A DNA stretch of 64,000 nucleotides from Citrifermentans bremense R1 (GTDB taxonomy: Bacteria; Desulfobacterota; Desulfuromonadia; Geobacterales; Geobacteraceae): the NCBI RefSeq assembly GCF_000426865.1, contig NZ_KE384581.1, positions 124,001 to 188,000 on the forward strand, given 5' to 3'. The notes beneath the pieces were generated by a model. It worked only from the letters and a program-made list of their open reading frames with translations, was not told where the DNA came from and did not search any database. Below are positions 29,658-37,705 of this stretch, piece by piece (position 1 is the first letter of the stretch; each line of letters starts with the position of its first letter). The position numbers and the translations under genes were made by a program.

Positions 29658-30515
29658 ATGACACACAGCATGCCGGTACCTATCGACAACCTGACCCTTT
29701 ACCTCGCGGAAATCAACCGTTTTCCGCTGCTTACGGCGGACGAGGAAATGGATTTGGCTGGCAGGTTCCGTCGCGAGGGAGACCTTGAGGCGGCGCACCG
29801 GCTGATCACCGCGAACCTTCGTTTCGTCGTGAAAATAGCAGGCGAATACCGTTCCTACGGGATGAAGATGCTCGACCTGATCCAGGAAGGGAATATCGGG
29901 CTGATGATGGCGGTGAGAAAGTTCGACCCGGACAAAGGGGTGCGCCTCATCTCCTACGCGGTCTGGTGGATCCGGGCCTACATCCAGAACCACATCATCT
30001 CGGCCTGGAGCCTCTTAAAGATCGGTACCACGCAGGCGCAGAGAAAGCTCTTCTTCAAGCTGAACCAGGCGAAGCAGGCGATCGTCAACATGACCGGCGA
30101 GGGCGACCTGCACGCGGCGGCGATTTCGCTGGACGTGAAGGACGACGAGGCCCGGGAGATGGAACAGCGCCTCCGGGGCGAGCTGTCGCTCGACGTCGAG
30201 ATGTTCGAAGGCGAGGGGGGGGGGACCTTCCTGGAGAGCCTTCCCGACCTGCGGCAGAATCAGGAGGAGATGCTGGCCGAGCGCCAGGAGACCACCATCC
30301 TGGAACGAAACGTAGCCAGCGCGCTGGAAAACTTGAACGACAAAGAGAAGTTCGTCATCGAGCAGCGCGTAGCCGCGGAGGACCCGATGACCCTGCAGGA
30401 GATAGCCGATCACTTCTCCATCTCCCGCGAGCGGGTGCGCCAGATCGAAGAGGGTGCGCTCAAGAAGATGAAGCGCTTTCTCGCCCCGCTGGTGATGGAA
30501 GCCGAGGCGGCGTAA
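29658..30515 (+). CDS. rpoH: RNA polymerase heat-shock sigma factor RpoH
   Basis: A 285-residue sigma-70-family protein. Region 1.2 is LTLYLAEINRFPLLTADEE. Region 2 runs ITANLRFVVKIAGEYRSYG, DLIQEGNIGLMMAVRKFDPD and RLISYAVWWIRAYIQNHI. The diagnostic RpoH box QRKLFFKLNQAKQ lies near residue 128. Region 4 carries the helix-turn-helix MTLQEIADHFSISRERVRQIEEGALKKMK. Between regions 2 and 4 is an acidic stretch with a poly-Gly turn (FEGEGGGTFLESLPD). It directs heat-shock transcription, and its own control by CIRCE suggests a two-tier cascade with HrcA. Confidence 0.96.
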   Translation: MTHSMPVPIDNLTLYLAEINRFPLLTADEEMDLAGRFRREGDLEAAHRLITANLRFVVKIAGEYRSYGMKMLDLIQEGNIGLMMAVRKFDPDKGVRLISYAVWWIRAYIQNHIISAWSLLKIGTTQAQRKLFFKLNQAKQAIVNMTGEGDLHAAAISLDVKDDEAREMEQRLRGELSLDVEMFEGEGGGTFLESLPDLRQNQEEMLAERQETTILERNVASALENLNDKEKFVIEQRVAAEDPMTLQEIADHFSISRERVRQIEEGALKKMKRFLAPLVMEAEAA

Positions 30516-30544
30516 CCGAAGCTGCCGCTGATACAACAAAATTT

Positions 30545-30581
30545 AAAAGGGCGCCTCCGTTTCCGGAAGCGCCCTTTTTTT
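30545..30581 (+). terminator. Rho-independent terminator of rpoH
   Basis: AAAGGGCGC (30546-30554) pairs with GCGCCCTTT (30569-30577), with an internal TCCG/CGGA pairing and a seven-base T-run. Confidence 0.92.
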
Positions 30582-30737
30582 ATGCTGAAAATCTCCCCTG
30601 TGAAGAGGTTGATCGGGGAATGCCGGGAGGAACGGGATTATCTTTGCCCAGGAAGGTTTGTGGCGTCTGCCCGAAGTTCCTCGGAATTCGCTGAAGAGCC
30701 TTTGGGAAGCGGGGCCAGGGGGGATTTGCCTTTGACC

Positions 30738-31319
30738 TTAGGCCTTGAACTTGTTCTCCGTCCCGGCCGTGAGTCTCGCGATGTTCTCGCGGTGCTTGAA
30801 GATGACGATGCAGGCGATGACGACGGCCATGAGCACCAGCTTCACGCTCCCGCCGGTGGCCCACACCAGTACCGGAATCAGCGCCGCCGCCGTGATGGAG
30901 GCCAGAGAGACGTAGCGCCACTTGTAGAGCACCGAACCGAAGATGACGATGCCGAAGAGAACCGAGAGGGGGGAGGTGCCTAGGAAGACTCCCAGAGCGG
31001 TCGCCACCCCCTTGCCCCCCTTGAACCCGAGGAAGATGGTGTAGACGTGCCCCAGGAAAGCGCAGAGGCCTGCGGCCGCGATCCAGAGATCGGGGAGCCC
31101 GAGCCATCTGGCGACGAGCACAGGGACGAGCCCTTTCAGGCAGTCCCCCAGTAGGGTCAGTATGCCGAGCTTGCGGCCGATGGTCCGGTAGACGTTGGTG
31201 GCGCCGATGTTACCGCTGCCGGCCTCCCTGATGTCTACCCCCATGCTCTTAGCCAGGAGCAGGCCGGTCGGTACCGAGCCAAGGAGGTAGGCGCCTACCA
31301 GGAGCAATGTCTCGTTCAA
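30738..31319 (-). CDS. plsY: Acyl-phosphate:glycerol-3-phosphate acyltransferase PlsY
   Basis: A 193-residue integral membrane enzyme for the first acylation of glycerol-3-phosphate in phospholipid synthesis. The family motifs are present: GSVPTGLLLAK near residue 14, GSGNIGATNVYRTIG near 35, and GFKGGKGVATALGVFLG near 98. Six or seven membrane segments are evident. The start is a TTG at 31319 with AGGGGG eight bases upstream; it places the first helix (LLLVGAYLLGSVPTG) at the true N-terminus. Longer in-frame extensions have no membrane or family character. Its partner PlsX is not in this window. Confidence 0.93.
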   Translation of the reverse strand: MNETLLLVGAYLLGSVPTGLLLAKSMGVDIREAGSGNIGATNVYRTIGRKLGILTLLGDCLKGLVPVLVARWLGLPDLWIAAAGLCAFLGHVYTIFLGFKGGKGVATALGVFLGTSPLSVLFGIVIFGSVLYKWRYVSLASITAAALIPVLVWATGGSVKLVLMAVVIACIVIFKHRENIARLTAGTENKFKA

Positions 31320-31480
31320 AGAAAGGTCCCCCTGTTGCTTAATGAAAATACCGCGGCATCCTACAGTATTTTCCCTGAAACCGCAAGACCGGGGGCGGCG
31401 CCAAAATCCGAAGCGCGCCTGGGACAACCGCCGGCGTGGTGCGAAAAGAGAGCGACGCTTGAGGATTTCTGGAGGGGATG

Positions 31481-31918
31481 CTAGCTGCGGACTACGGGGG
31501 GAGAGGTTCTTTTTTCCTCGAACCAGAGCACGGCTCCTGCCATCGCCAGGAACACGGCATCCCGCGACAGGGCGAGCCAGGGGGAGGTCTTGCCCCCGCC
31601 GAAGCAACCGCAGTCGATGTCGAGCCCGCGCACGATCAGCGAGGCGAGAGCTGCCATGAAGACCACGTTCAGCGCCGCAACGATGAGAGCGCAGGCCCTG
31701 ACCCGGTATCCCGTCACCAGCAGCACTCCGCAGATCAGTTCCAGGAAGGGAAGCACCGCCGCGGTGAAGTAGCTCCAGAAGTAGGGGAGGATCCGGTAGT
31801 TGGCCACGCTCCCGGCGAAGGTGGCCGGGTCGGCGATCTTCGGGAGCGCCGCGTAGATGAATATCCCGCCCAGAGCGATCCGGACGGCGACAGGAAGGTA
31901 TCGCTTCACAGCGCTCAT
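31481..31918 (-). CDS. DoxX/MauE-family membrane protein
   Basis: A 145-residue protein with four predicted membrane helices (VAVRIALGGIFIYAALPKI, YFTAAVLPFLELICGVLLV, ACALIVAALNVVFMAALAS, AVFLAMAGAVLWF) and a conserved periplasmic-face motif IDCGCFGGG. This cysteine pair is characteristic of MauE-type redox membrane proteins. Start 31918 overlaps the stop of the rhodanese gene (ATGA) and has AAGGGGGAACG directly upstream; an upstream start at 31957 would lie inside that gene. Pairing with an exported rhodanese suggests a small sulfur or thiol-redox module. Confidence 0.85.
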   Translation of the reverse strand: MSAVKRYLPVAVRIALGGIFIYAALPKIADPATFAGSVANYRILPYFWSYFTAAVLPFLELICGVLLVTGYRVRACALIVAALNVVFMAALASLIVRGLDIDCGCFGGGKTSPWLALSRDAVFLAMAGAVLWFEEKRTSPPVVRS

Positions 31919-32409
31919 CGTTCCCCCTTCGCTACCGGGTAGCCCGCGTCCCGCCATTCAGGAAGTCCCCCTTCGAAAACGTAGACCGAGCCGAATCCGG
32001 AACCGATCAGGAGCTTTGCGAGCTCCATGCTGTCGTGGCAGGAAAAGCCATTGCAGTAGGCGATAACCACCGAATCCTTGCTGACTTTTTCCAGGAGCGG
32101 GCTCTTCCCTGAGCGCTTTTTGACCTCCTCGAGCGGCAGCGGCAGCGCGCCGGCGATGTGTTCCTCGCGGAAACTTGCGGCACTGCGTGCGTCTACCACC
32201 ACCGCCTGCCCCGCGTCCAGCATCTCTTTGACCTGGGCGAGCCCGACCGGCATGGGAAGCTGTTCGCCCGCCTGCGCGGGGGCTGCCTGCCGCGTGGGGG
32301 CGCCGTGCCAGGCGTCGGCCAGAAGGGTCCGGTTCCAGAAGACGCCGAGCGCTGCAGCGACCAGGACGATCAGCGAAATTTCTATGATGGAAACAGTAGT
32401 TTTAGCCAT
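31915..32409 (-). CDS. Membrane-anchored rhodanese-like sulfurtransferase
   Basis: A 164-residue protein with an N-terminal membrane anchor (IIEISLIVLVAAALGVFW), an Ala/Pro/Gln linker and one rhodanese domain from about residue 55. The domain includes VVVDARSAASFREEHIAGALPLPL and the catalytic loop in VIAYCNGFSCHDSMELAKLL. The Cys of YCNGFSC is the expected persulfide site and a second cysteine lies four residues on. The domain faces the periplasm by topology. Start 32409 is an ATG; a GTG at 32421 is in frame, and neither has a strong ribosome site. It is coupled by a four-base overlap to the MauE-like gene. Confidence 0.87.
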   Translation of the reverse strand: MAKTTVSIIEISLIVLVAAALGVFWNRTLLADAWHGAPTRQAAPAQAGEQLPMPVGLAQVKEMLDAGQAVVVDARSAASFREEHIAGALPLPLEEVKKRSGKSPLLEKVSKDSVVIAYCNGFSCHDSMELAKLLIGSGFGSVYVFEGGLPEWRDAGYPVAKGER

Positions 32410-32538
32410 GGGTTTTTGCACCGTTTATGAGCATCTGCGCCCCGCCGGGGACGGCTGGTCCCCGGGTAGGGACGATTCACCTGACAGATGTTACGCAAAA
32501 GAGATGCCGAGGTCAACGGTGCGATGAAAGGGCGGGGG

Positions 32539-32979
32539 CTAGTCGGAGTCGCGCTCAGGGGGGTAGATGTCGTGCTCCTCCAGCCAATGCGCGGCGCGTG
32601 TGGTGAGAAGCTCCTCCCGCAGCGCCTGGAAGCGCTCCATCTCCTCAGGGTAGAAGGAGAGGATCTCGTTGAGCTTTCCGTGCGAATGCCTCCCAGTGAA
32701 GGCCCGCACCAGCATCGCCTTCAAGCCGTCGTTGCCGATCCCCTGGATGAAGGCGTGCACCATCTGGCGTTCCTGACCGTAGTCGAAGGGAGGGATTTCG
32801 AGGTACCGCTCCTGGTTCTCCCCCACCTCTTCCCAGAAAGACTCGTCGTCGTACTCGGCCGGGACGGAGAACACCTCGCCGGTCTCGCGGTCGAGAAAAT
32901 AGATCATCTCGGTGTCGCCGTTTTCGAAGGCCTCCATCAGGTCCTCCCAGACGATTTCCAGGTTGCGCATAGCGTGCAT
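32539..32979 (-). CDS. UPF0158-family protein
   Basis: A 146-residue soluble, acidic protein: EIVWEDLMEAFENGDTEMIY, FLDRETGEVFSVP, PPFDYGQERQMVHAFIQG, and a C-terminal RAAHWLEEHDIYP. The pattern fits the UPF0158 family of unknown function. Start 32979 has GAGG close upstream; a longer frame continuing to 33597 runs antisense through lpxH and is rejected. It is divergent from lpxH with about 120 bases between starts. No catalytic motif is obvious. Confidence 0.82.
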   Translation of the reverse strand: MHAMRNLEIVWEDLMEAFENGDTEMIYFLDRETGEVFSVPAEYDDESFWEEVGENQERYLEIPPFDYGQERQMVHAFIQGIGNDGLKAMLVRAFTGRHSHGKLNEILSFYPEEMERFQALREELLTTRAAHWLEEHDIYPPERDSD

Positions 32980-33102
32980 CGATACCTCTTCAACATCAGC
33001 TTTGTAGCCAGGGTCAAGATTAATACAAGGGAGCCGCAGGCTAAATGAGCCCTCGGCGCCTGTTCGCTTTACCAAAGTCGCATTTTTGTATATATTGCGC
33101 GC

Positions 33103-33822
33103 ATGCGCAAGATCTTCATCGCCGATGCCCACCTGAAAAGACCGGAAGACCCCAACTACCGCACCCTGGTCCGGTTCCTGGAGAACCTCCCCGCCGACAC
33201 GGAGACGCTCTATCTCCTGGGGGACATCTTCGAGTTCTGGATCGGCAACCCAGAGCCTGTGTACGGCCACTACCGGGAGATCGTCGACTGCCTGAAGCAG
33301 GTGAGGGGGCGCGGCGTGCGCATCGTCTACTTCGAAGGGAACCATGATTTCCATCTGGACCGCTTCTTCGGGGAAAAACTGCAGGCAGAGGTTCATCGCG
33401 CCGGAGCGTTGCTGGAAATCGGGGGGCAGAAGGTCTATCTGTGCCACGGCGACGAGATCAACCGCGAGGATTACCGCTATCGCGCCTTCCGGCTGCTGCT
33501 GCATAACCCAGTGGTGAAGGCGCTGGTCCCCATCTTCTCCAGGAGGATCGCGGACCACGCGGCGGCGGTGCTGTCGCGCCGCTCCAGCAGCAGGCACTCC
33601 TTACGCGAAAAGCGCTGGGACTACCGGGTCATCCTCGATTCCTTCGCCCGCAACCGCTTCGCCTCGGGGTGCGACGCGGTCATCACCGGCCATTACCACC
33701 TTCCCATGATAAAGCGGGAGCCGGGGCGCCTTTTCATCTCTTTGGGCGACTGGATCACCCACTATTCCTACGCGCAGTGGCTGGACGGCGAGTTCACCCT
33801 GGAGAGTTACCGGGAGAACTAG
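33103..33822 (+). CDS. lpxH: UDP-2,3-diacylglucosamine diphosphatase LpxH (metallophosphoesterase)
   Basis: A 239-residue calcineurin-like phosphoesterase of the lipid A pathway, hydrolysing UDP-2,3-diacylglucosamine to lipid X at the inner membrane face. Metal motifs run in order: DAH at residues 8-10, LLGDIFEFWIG near 38, EGNHD near 79, LCHGDEIN near 122 and TGHYHLP near 197. GDIFEFWIG and the insertion helices between GDE and GHYH are typical of LpxH rather than other phosphoesterases. Its stop overlaps by four bases, convergently, with the stop of the cysteine-cluster gene. Confidence 0.88.
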   Translation: MRKIFIADAHLKRPEDPNYRTLVRFLENLPADTETLYLLGDIFEFWIGNPEPVYGHYREIVDCLKQVRGRGVRIVYFEGNHDFHLDRFFGEKLQAEVHRAGALLEIGGQKVYLCHGDEINREDYRYRAFRLLLHNPVVKALVPIFSRRIADHAAAVLSRRSSSRHSLREKRWDYRVILDSFARNRFASGCDAVITGHYHLPMIKREPGRLFISLGDWITHYSYAQWLDGEFTLESYREN

Positions 33823-34049
33823 TCCACCCCGAAGAGCCTCAGGTAGTTGGCCACCCGCTTCTCCAGGGTCGGGGCCGCGATGGCCCGGCAGATGTCGTCG
33901 GGGCGGTAGCCGCGGCAGACCTTAGGGCGCTCCTCGTAGATGCCGCAGGCCAGACTCTCCATGAGGTGCGGGCATCTCTCCCCCGCCTTCTTCCCCAACG
34001 TGCTGATGTCCGGCGCAACGCAGCAGGTGCCGCACCCTGAACATTCCAT
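33819..34049 (-). CDS. Small cysteine-cluster protein (YkgJ/UPF0153 type)
   Basis: A 76-residue protein with eight cysteines arranged CSGCGTCC, then a single C in ERCPHLM, C in SLACGIYEERPKVCRGY and C in DDICRAI. This is the zinc or iron-sulfur chelating domain of the YkgJ family. It follows the penicillin-binding transpeptidase by nine bases on the same strand, so the two are cotranscribed. Function is unknown. Its small size, lacking the usual N-terminal extension, is notable. Confidence 0.85.
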   Translation of the reverse strand: MECSGCGTCCVAPDISTLGKKAGERCPHLMESLACGIYEERPKVCRGYRPDDICRAIAAPTLEKRVANYLRLFGVD

Positions 34050-34058
34050 TGCCGTCCC

Positions 34059-35396
34059 CTACCTGAAGAACGCCTCCAGCGCCTGCTCGCCGACCGAGGT
34101 CGCCTTGATGCGCCACTTGTTCCCGTTCACCACCAGCGCCGCGAGCGCTATCTGCGGGTCCTCCATCGGCGCATAGGCTGCAAACCAGCTGTAATGGCCG
34201 GCGGGATCGGTCCCGTCGATGGACCCGGTCTTGGCAGCGATGCTGACCGAGGCGAGCATACGCCTCCCCTTCCTGTCGTGGAAGGCCCGGCGCGAGGTGC
34301 CGCTTTGCACGGTGGTGGAGAGCATGCGCGCCATCGACGCAGCCGTCTCCGGCGTCATCACGGTCCTGAGCGCCTGCGGTTTGTGGGTGAACACCAGGTT
34401 CCCCTTGGCGTCGCGTATCTCCTTGGCGAAGCCCGGGGCCATCATGACGCCGCCGTTGGCGACCGCGGCCATCATGGCGGCGGCATGGAAGGGAGACGCC
34501 TTCACTTCGCGGTTCAGTCCCGCTCCCATCCGCATCAGCTCGTTTTCGCTGGAAGGCGCGGGGGCGGTGCTCGACATTATCGGGGCGCCGGGGAGCAGCG
34601 CCTGGTTGAAGCCGTAGCGTCCGGCGTACAACAAGAGCGGGTCTCGTCCCACCACCTCTCCGGCCAGCCTGCCGTACACGGGATTCACCGATTTACCCAT
34701 GGCGACCGCAAGCGGCATCTGCTGGTTGCCGCCCCCGGGGCGCACCCGCCAGTACTTGGGGCTTTCCGAGGTGAGGCGGCCGTTGAAGGCAAAGGGGGTC
34801 TCCGGGGTTACCTTCTTGCTTTCCAGCGCGGCGGTCGCGGTGACGATCTTGAAGAGCGAGGCGAGCGGGTAAAGGTGGTAGCTGCCGTCCTTTTCCCAGG
34901 CAGGCTCGACCGAGGAATGGGAGACCATGGCGAGGATGCGCCCGGTTCTCGGTTCCATGGCGACGAACAGCCCATAAGGAACCTTGTAGTCGGACAGCAC
35001 CTTCTCTACCCGTTTCTGCACGTCCTCGTTGATGGCGTACACCACCTGCCCCCCCTGCGGCAGGGGGGCTACGAGGGATCCCCCTTGCGGCTGGGCCTTG
35101 GGGTAGGCCTCCGCCGCCAGGCGGAAGGCGCTCCCTTGATCCAGGTTCTTAAGAGAGACCGTTTCAGCCGCGGCTGTCGGCGTGGCCGTTTTTGCGGGTG
35201 AGGAATTCAACACGGAGATGATCGGGTAGGAGGCTAGCAGTGCCGCGATGACCCCCAAGACGATGCCGTACCGCTTCTTGCGCGGCTTGTCGTCATCGTC
35301 CTGGATCGTCTTGAAGGCGTTGCGCCCTTCAAGTCTCTTGGCCCTGATTGATCTCTTGCTTCGGTTTTGTTTGTCTATGTCTTTGAAATCTTGCAT
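34059..35396 (-). CDS. Penicillin-binding transpeptidase, single-pass class
   Basis: A 445-residue protein from ATG 35396; a GTG at 35408 is the alternative and adds four residues. It has a basic cytoplasmic tail, one membrane segment (YGIVLGVIAALLASYPIISVL), a low-complexity linker and a transpeptidase domain. The three active-site motifs, numbered from the GTG start, are SLFK at 184-187, SVN at 240-242 and KTG at 393-395. There is no transglycosylase domain and no obvious PBP dimerisation domain, so it resembles a compact class B or D,D-transpeptidase-like protein, possibly for a specialised wall process. It is cotranscribed with the YkgJ-like gene. Confidence 0.87.
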   Translation of the reverse strand: MQDFKDIDKQNRSKRSIRAKRLEGRNAFKTIQDDDDKPRKKRYGIVLGVIAALLASYPIISVLNSSPAKTATPTAAAETVSLKNLDQGSAFRLAAEAYPKAQPQGGSLVAPLPQGGQVVYAINEDVQKRVEKVLSDYKVPYGLFVAMEPRTGRILAMVSHSSVEPAWEKDGSYHLYPLASLFKIVTATAALESKKVTPETPFAFNGRLTSESPKYWRVRPGGGNQQMPLAVAMGKSVNPVYGRLAGEVVGRDPLLLYAGRYGFNQALLPGAPIMSSTAPAPSSENELMRMGAGLNREVKASPFHAAAMMAAVANGGVMMAPGFAKEIRDAKGNLVFTHKPQALRTVMTPETAASMARMLSTTVQSGTSRRAFHDRKGRRMLASVSIAAKTGSIDGTDPAGHYSWFAAYAPMEDPQIALAALVVNGNKWRIKATSVGEQALEAFFR

Positions 35397-35429
35397 AACC
35401 CGCTTCACGTCTGAAGTTTAATCGGGCCA

Positions 35430-36770
35430 CTATATGTCAACTGCTCCCTCTTTGTCAACGCCGGTCGGACTCTTTTCTGGAGCCGCCAGATCCATCAGCG
35501 TACGCCCCTCCAGTGCCTTGGCGAGCGCAGCATCGACTGTTTCCACGATCTGCTCGGCCTGCTCTTCTCCGGAGATGGAAGCATAGGCCCCGCGGTTTCT
35601 CAGGGACAATAGCACCTCGGCGATGGTTACCCGGTTCAGATCCCGCGCCGGGTAGTAGCACTCCCCCTCGCCGGCGCAGACGAGGAAACCCTCCTCGCGC
35701 AGGTGCTCCAGCGTGTCCCGCACGAGGCGCAGCGGGATGTTCAGCTTGGCGGCCAGGTGCTGCTCACCCCATCCGGGGGATCCCCCGTAGAAAGCCTCCC
35801 CGATGTGCCGCAGCGCCGCGAGTGCTATCAGCTCCTGCAGTGTGGGGCTGATGCTCCTCCCACGGATGTCCCGGTGAAAGAATGCCCGGTTCTGGTGCGC
35901 CGCCACCACCTCCATGCCGAAGAGGACGATGATCCAGCTGACGTAGATCCAGACCATCAGTATGGGGAGCGCCGCGAGCGTGCCGTAGATGGCGTTGTAG
36001 TTGCCGGCCCCTACCTGGAAGTGGATGTAGGCCCACTGGGCGAATTGCCAGAGGGTTCCGGCGAGGACCGCCCCGATCAGGGCGGAGGTATAGCGGACCC
36101 GCGTGTTGGGGATGAAGATGTAGAGGAGAAAGATCGCCACCCAGACGCTCAGGTACGGGGTGAGGCCGAGCGTGAAGAGGAAGAGATCGCCCAGGTAGGT
36201 CCGCTCCATCAGCCACCCGATGAGCCATTTGCTCTGCAGCGTGGTGGTGATGCTGGTGGCGGCGAGCAGCAATAGCGGCGCGCTGATCAAAACGCTCAGG
36301 TAGTCGCTGAATTTCCGGTACAGGGAACGGGTTTCCTGTACCCCCCAGGCGACGTTGAAAGCCTCCTCCACGCTTGCCAGCATGCTGATGGCGGTGAAGA
36401 TGAGAGCCGCGAGGCCGATGGCGCCGACCGAGCCCATGTTGGTGTTGCCGATGTAGGAAACCACCCGGTTCACCACCTCCTCGGAACCGGCGGTCACCTG
36501 TTTCAGGATCAGGGGAGCGAGCCGGTTCTGGGCGCCCAGCCCCTTCAGTACCGAGAAGGCGAGGGCCAGAAGCGGCACCAGCGACAGGACCGTCGTGAAG
36601 GAGAGGGCGGTGGCGCGCAGAAGCGAGTTGTTGGCCATGAAGTTGGAGAAGGTGAAGCTCAAGAACTGCAGCAGCCGGACCAACCTTCCCTTGAAGCCGC
36701 CGACGGCTAAGGGGTCGTACTCCCAGATGAGCCCGGTGGAAAAGGGCCTTTTATCGCTGGAATTTTTCAT
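35430..36770 (-). CDS. YihY/BrkB-family inner-membrane protein with a C-terminal winged-helix-like region
   Basis: A 446-residue protein from ATG 36770, which has GGAAGGATT directly upstream; a start at 36818 would add 16 residues overlapping the intergenic region. Six membrane helices span about residues 30-300, including TALSFTTVLSLVPLLALAFS, the YihY signature. After the last helix (WIYVSWIIVLFGMEVVAA) is a soluble domain. Within it, LAAKLNIPLRLVRDTLEHLREEGFLVC reads like a winged helix, so this may be a membrane protein with a DNA- or partner-binding module. Function is unknown. Confidence 0.88.
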   Translation of the reverse strand: MKNSSDKRPFSTGLIWEYDPLAVGGFKGRLVRLLQFLSFTFSNFMANNSLLRATALSFTTVLSLVPLLALAFSVLKGLGAQNRLAPLILKQVTAGSEEVVNRVVSYIGNTNMGSVGAIGLAALIFTAISMLASVEEAFNVAWGVQETRSLYRKFSDYLSVLISAPLLLLAATSITTTLQSKWLIGWLMERTYLGDLFLFTLGLTPYLSVWVAIFLLYIFIPNTRVRYTSALIGAVLAGTLWQFAQWAYIHFQVGAGNYNAIYGTLAALPILMVWIYVSWIIVLFGMEVVAAHQNRAFFHRDIRGRSISPTLQELIALAALRHIGEAFYGGSPGWGEQHLAAKLNIPLRLVRDTLEHLREEGFLVCAGEGECYYPARDLNRVTIAEVLLSLRNRGAYASISGEEQAEQIVETVDAALAKALEGRTLMDLAAPEKSPTGVDKEGAVDI

Positions 36771-36833
36771 AATCCTTCCGCACCGATACCTTGCCGTGCG
36801 CCCGAGGCGCCGGGCCAAGGGCTACCTGCCACG

Positions 36834-36858
36834 AAAAAAGCCCACCTAGGTGGGCTTT
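36834..36858 (-). terminator. Rho-independent terminator
   Basis: A perfect 16-bp palindrome GCCCACCTAGGTGGGC (36840-36855) flanked by A-runs and T-runs. It closes the YtxH/DUF948 pair on the minus strand. Confidence 0.88.
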
Positions 36859-36875
36859 TAAGGGGGCGGTCTCTG

Positions 36876-37190
36876 TTAGGGTTCCGCTTTCTGTTTTTCC
36901 TTTTCCCGCTCCATCGCCTCTTTGCCGGCCTCTATGGCCGAGGTGATGATGCCTTTCTTCTCAAGGACCAGTTCCTTACCGTCCTCGTAGCTGGCCCTGA
37001 TCTTGTCCTGCGCCTCGTTGGCGTATTCCTTGATCTTGTCTACCGCGTCGTCGGCCAGATCCTTGATCTTGCCGCGCATTTCCTCGCCCGTCTTGGGGGC
37101 AAGCAGCAAAGCCGCCCCGATCCCTACGGCGGCGCCGGCAAGGAAGGAGAGGAGCATAGTACCGGTACCGATATCATTATCTTTGGACAT
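36876..37190 (-). CDS. YtxH-domain protein
   Basis: A 104-residue protein with one N-terminal transmembrane helix (MLLSFLAGAAVGIGAALLLAP), the characteristic APKTGEEMRGKIKD motif directly after it, and a long charged amphipathic helix to a lysine/glutamate-rich end. YtxH proteins are small stress-associated envelope proteins of unclear function. It is four bases downstream of the DUF948 gene, so the two are cotranscribed. Confidence 0.88.
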   Translation of the reverse strand: MSKDNDIGTGTMLLSFLAGAAVGIGAALLLAPKTGEEMRGKIKDLADDAVDKIKEYANEAQDKIRASYEDGKELVLEKKGIITSAIEAGKEAMEREKEKQKAEP

Positions 37191-37194
37191 GAAG

Positions 37195-37590
37195 TCACCC
37201 CCTGGTTTTTGTTTTGACTAGTCTATCAGCAATAAATTGACCCGCAACCTTAGCGCCCGTCAGCCAGACCGTATAGTTACTGGCGACGTTGCTGGCGATA
37301 CCTAATACTTTGTTGATCATCCTTATGTTGTGGCCGGCATGGCCCAGCTCGCTCAAAAGCATGTTGACGCCGTCGGCGTTGGCTGCTGCTGAGCTGGTCA
37401 CAACCTGGATGTCTGCTACCGTGTCGCGCAGATCCTTGATGAGCGGCTTCAGTTCCTGCTGCAATGAGTCCGTGGCCTCTTGCATCAAGACGGCTGCCTT
37501 CCTCAGTTCCGCGAGGACAGGTATCAGACACAGTGCCAATACCACGAGTGTCACCGCTGTCACTGCCGAGGTTATCTGTAGTAAGAGCAT
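37195..37590 (-). CDS. DUF948-type membrane-anchored coiled-coil protein
   Basis: A 131-residue protein with a single N-terminal helix (ITSAVTAVTLVVLALCLIPVL) and a following predicted coiled coil (LRKAAVLMQEATDSLQQELKPLIKDLRDTVADIQ), ending in a short hydrophobic patch (VASNYTVWLTGAKVAGQFI). It matches the DUF948 pattern that commonly accompanies YtxH, as here. Both probably act at the inner membrane under envelope or general stress; that is inference. Confidence 0.82.
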   Translation of the reverse strand: MLLLQITSAVTAVTLVVLALCLIPVLAELRKAAVLMQEATDSLQQELKPLIKDLRDTVADIQVVTSSAAANADGVNMLLSELGHAGHNIRMINKVLGIASNVASNYTVWLTGAKVAGQFIADRLVKTKTRG

Positions 37591-37705
37591 GCAATCCTCC
37601 TGGTACTGTTGGACCTATATTGTCGGTGTATTTTGATTCAGTGGAAGGGGGCAAAAGGGTCGGGGAGGCCGCCGGTGCGGCCTCCCCGATTAACTGCAGG
37701 AGTCG

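Noticed and set aside
32980-33597. N-terminal extension of the UPF0158 frame across lpxH
   Set aside because: It runs antisense to lpxH, whose motifs are intact; the ATG at 32979 with its own Shine-Dalgarno explains the real start.
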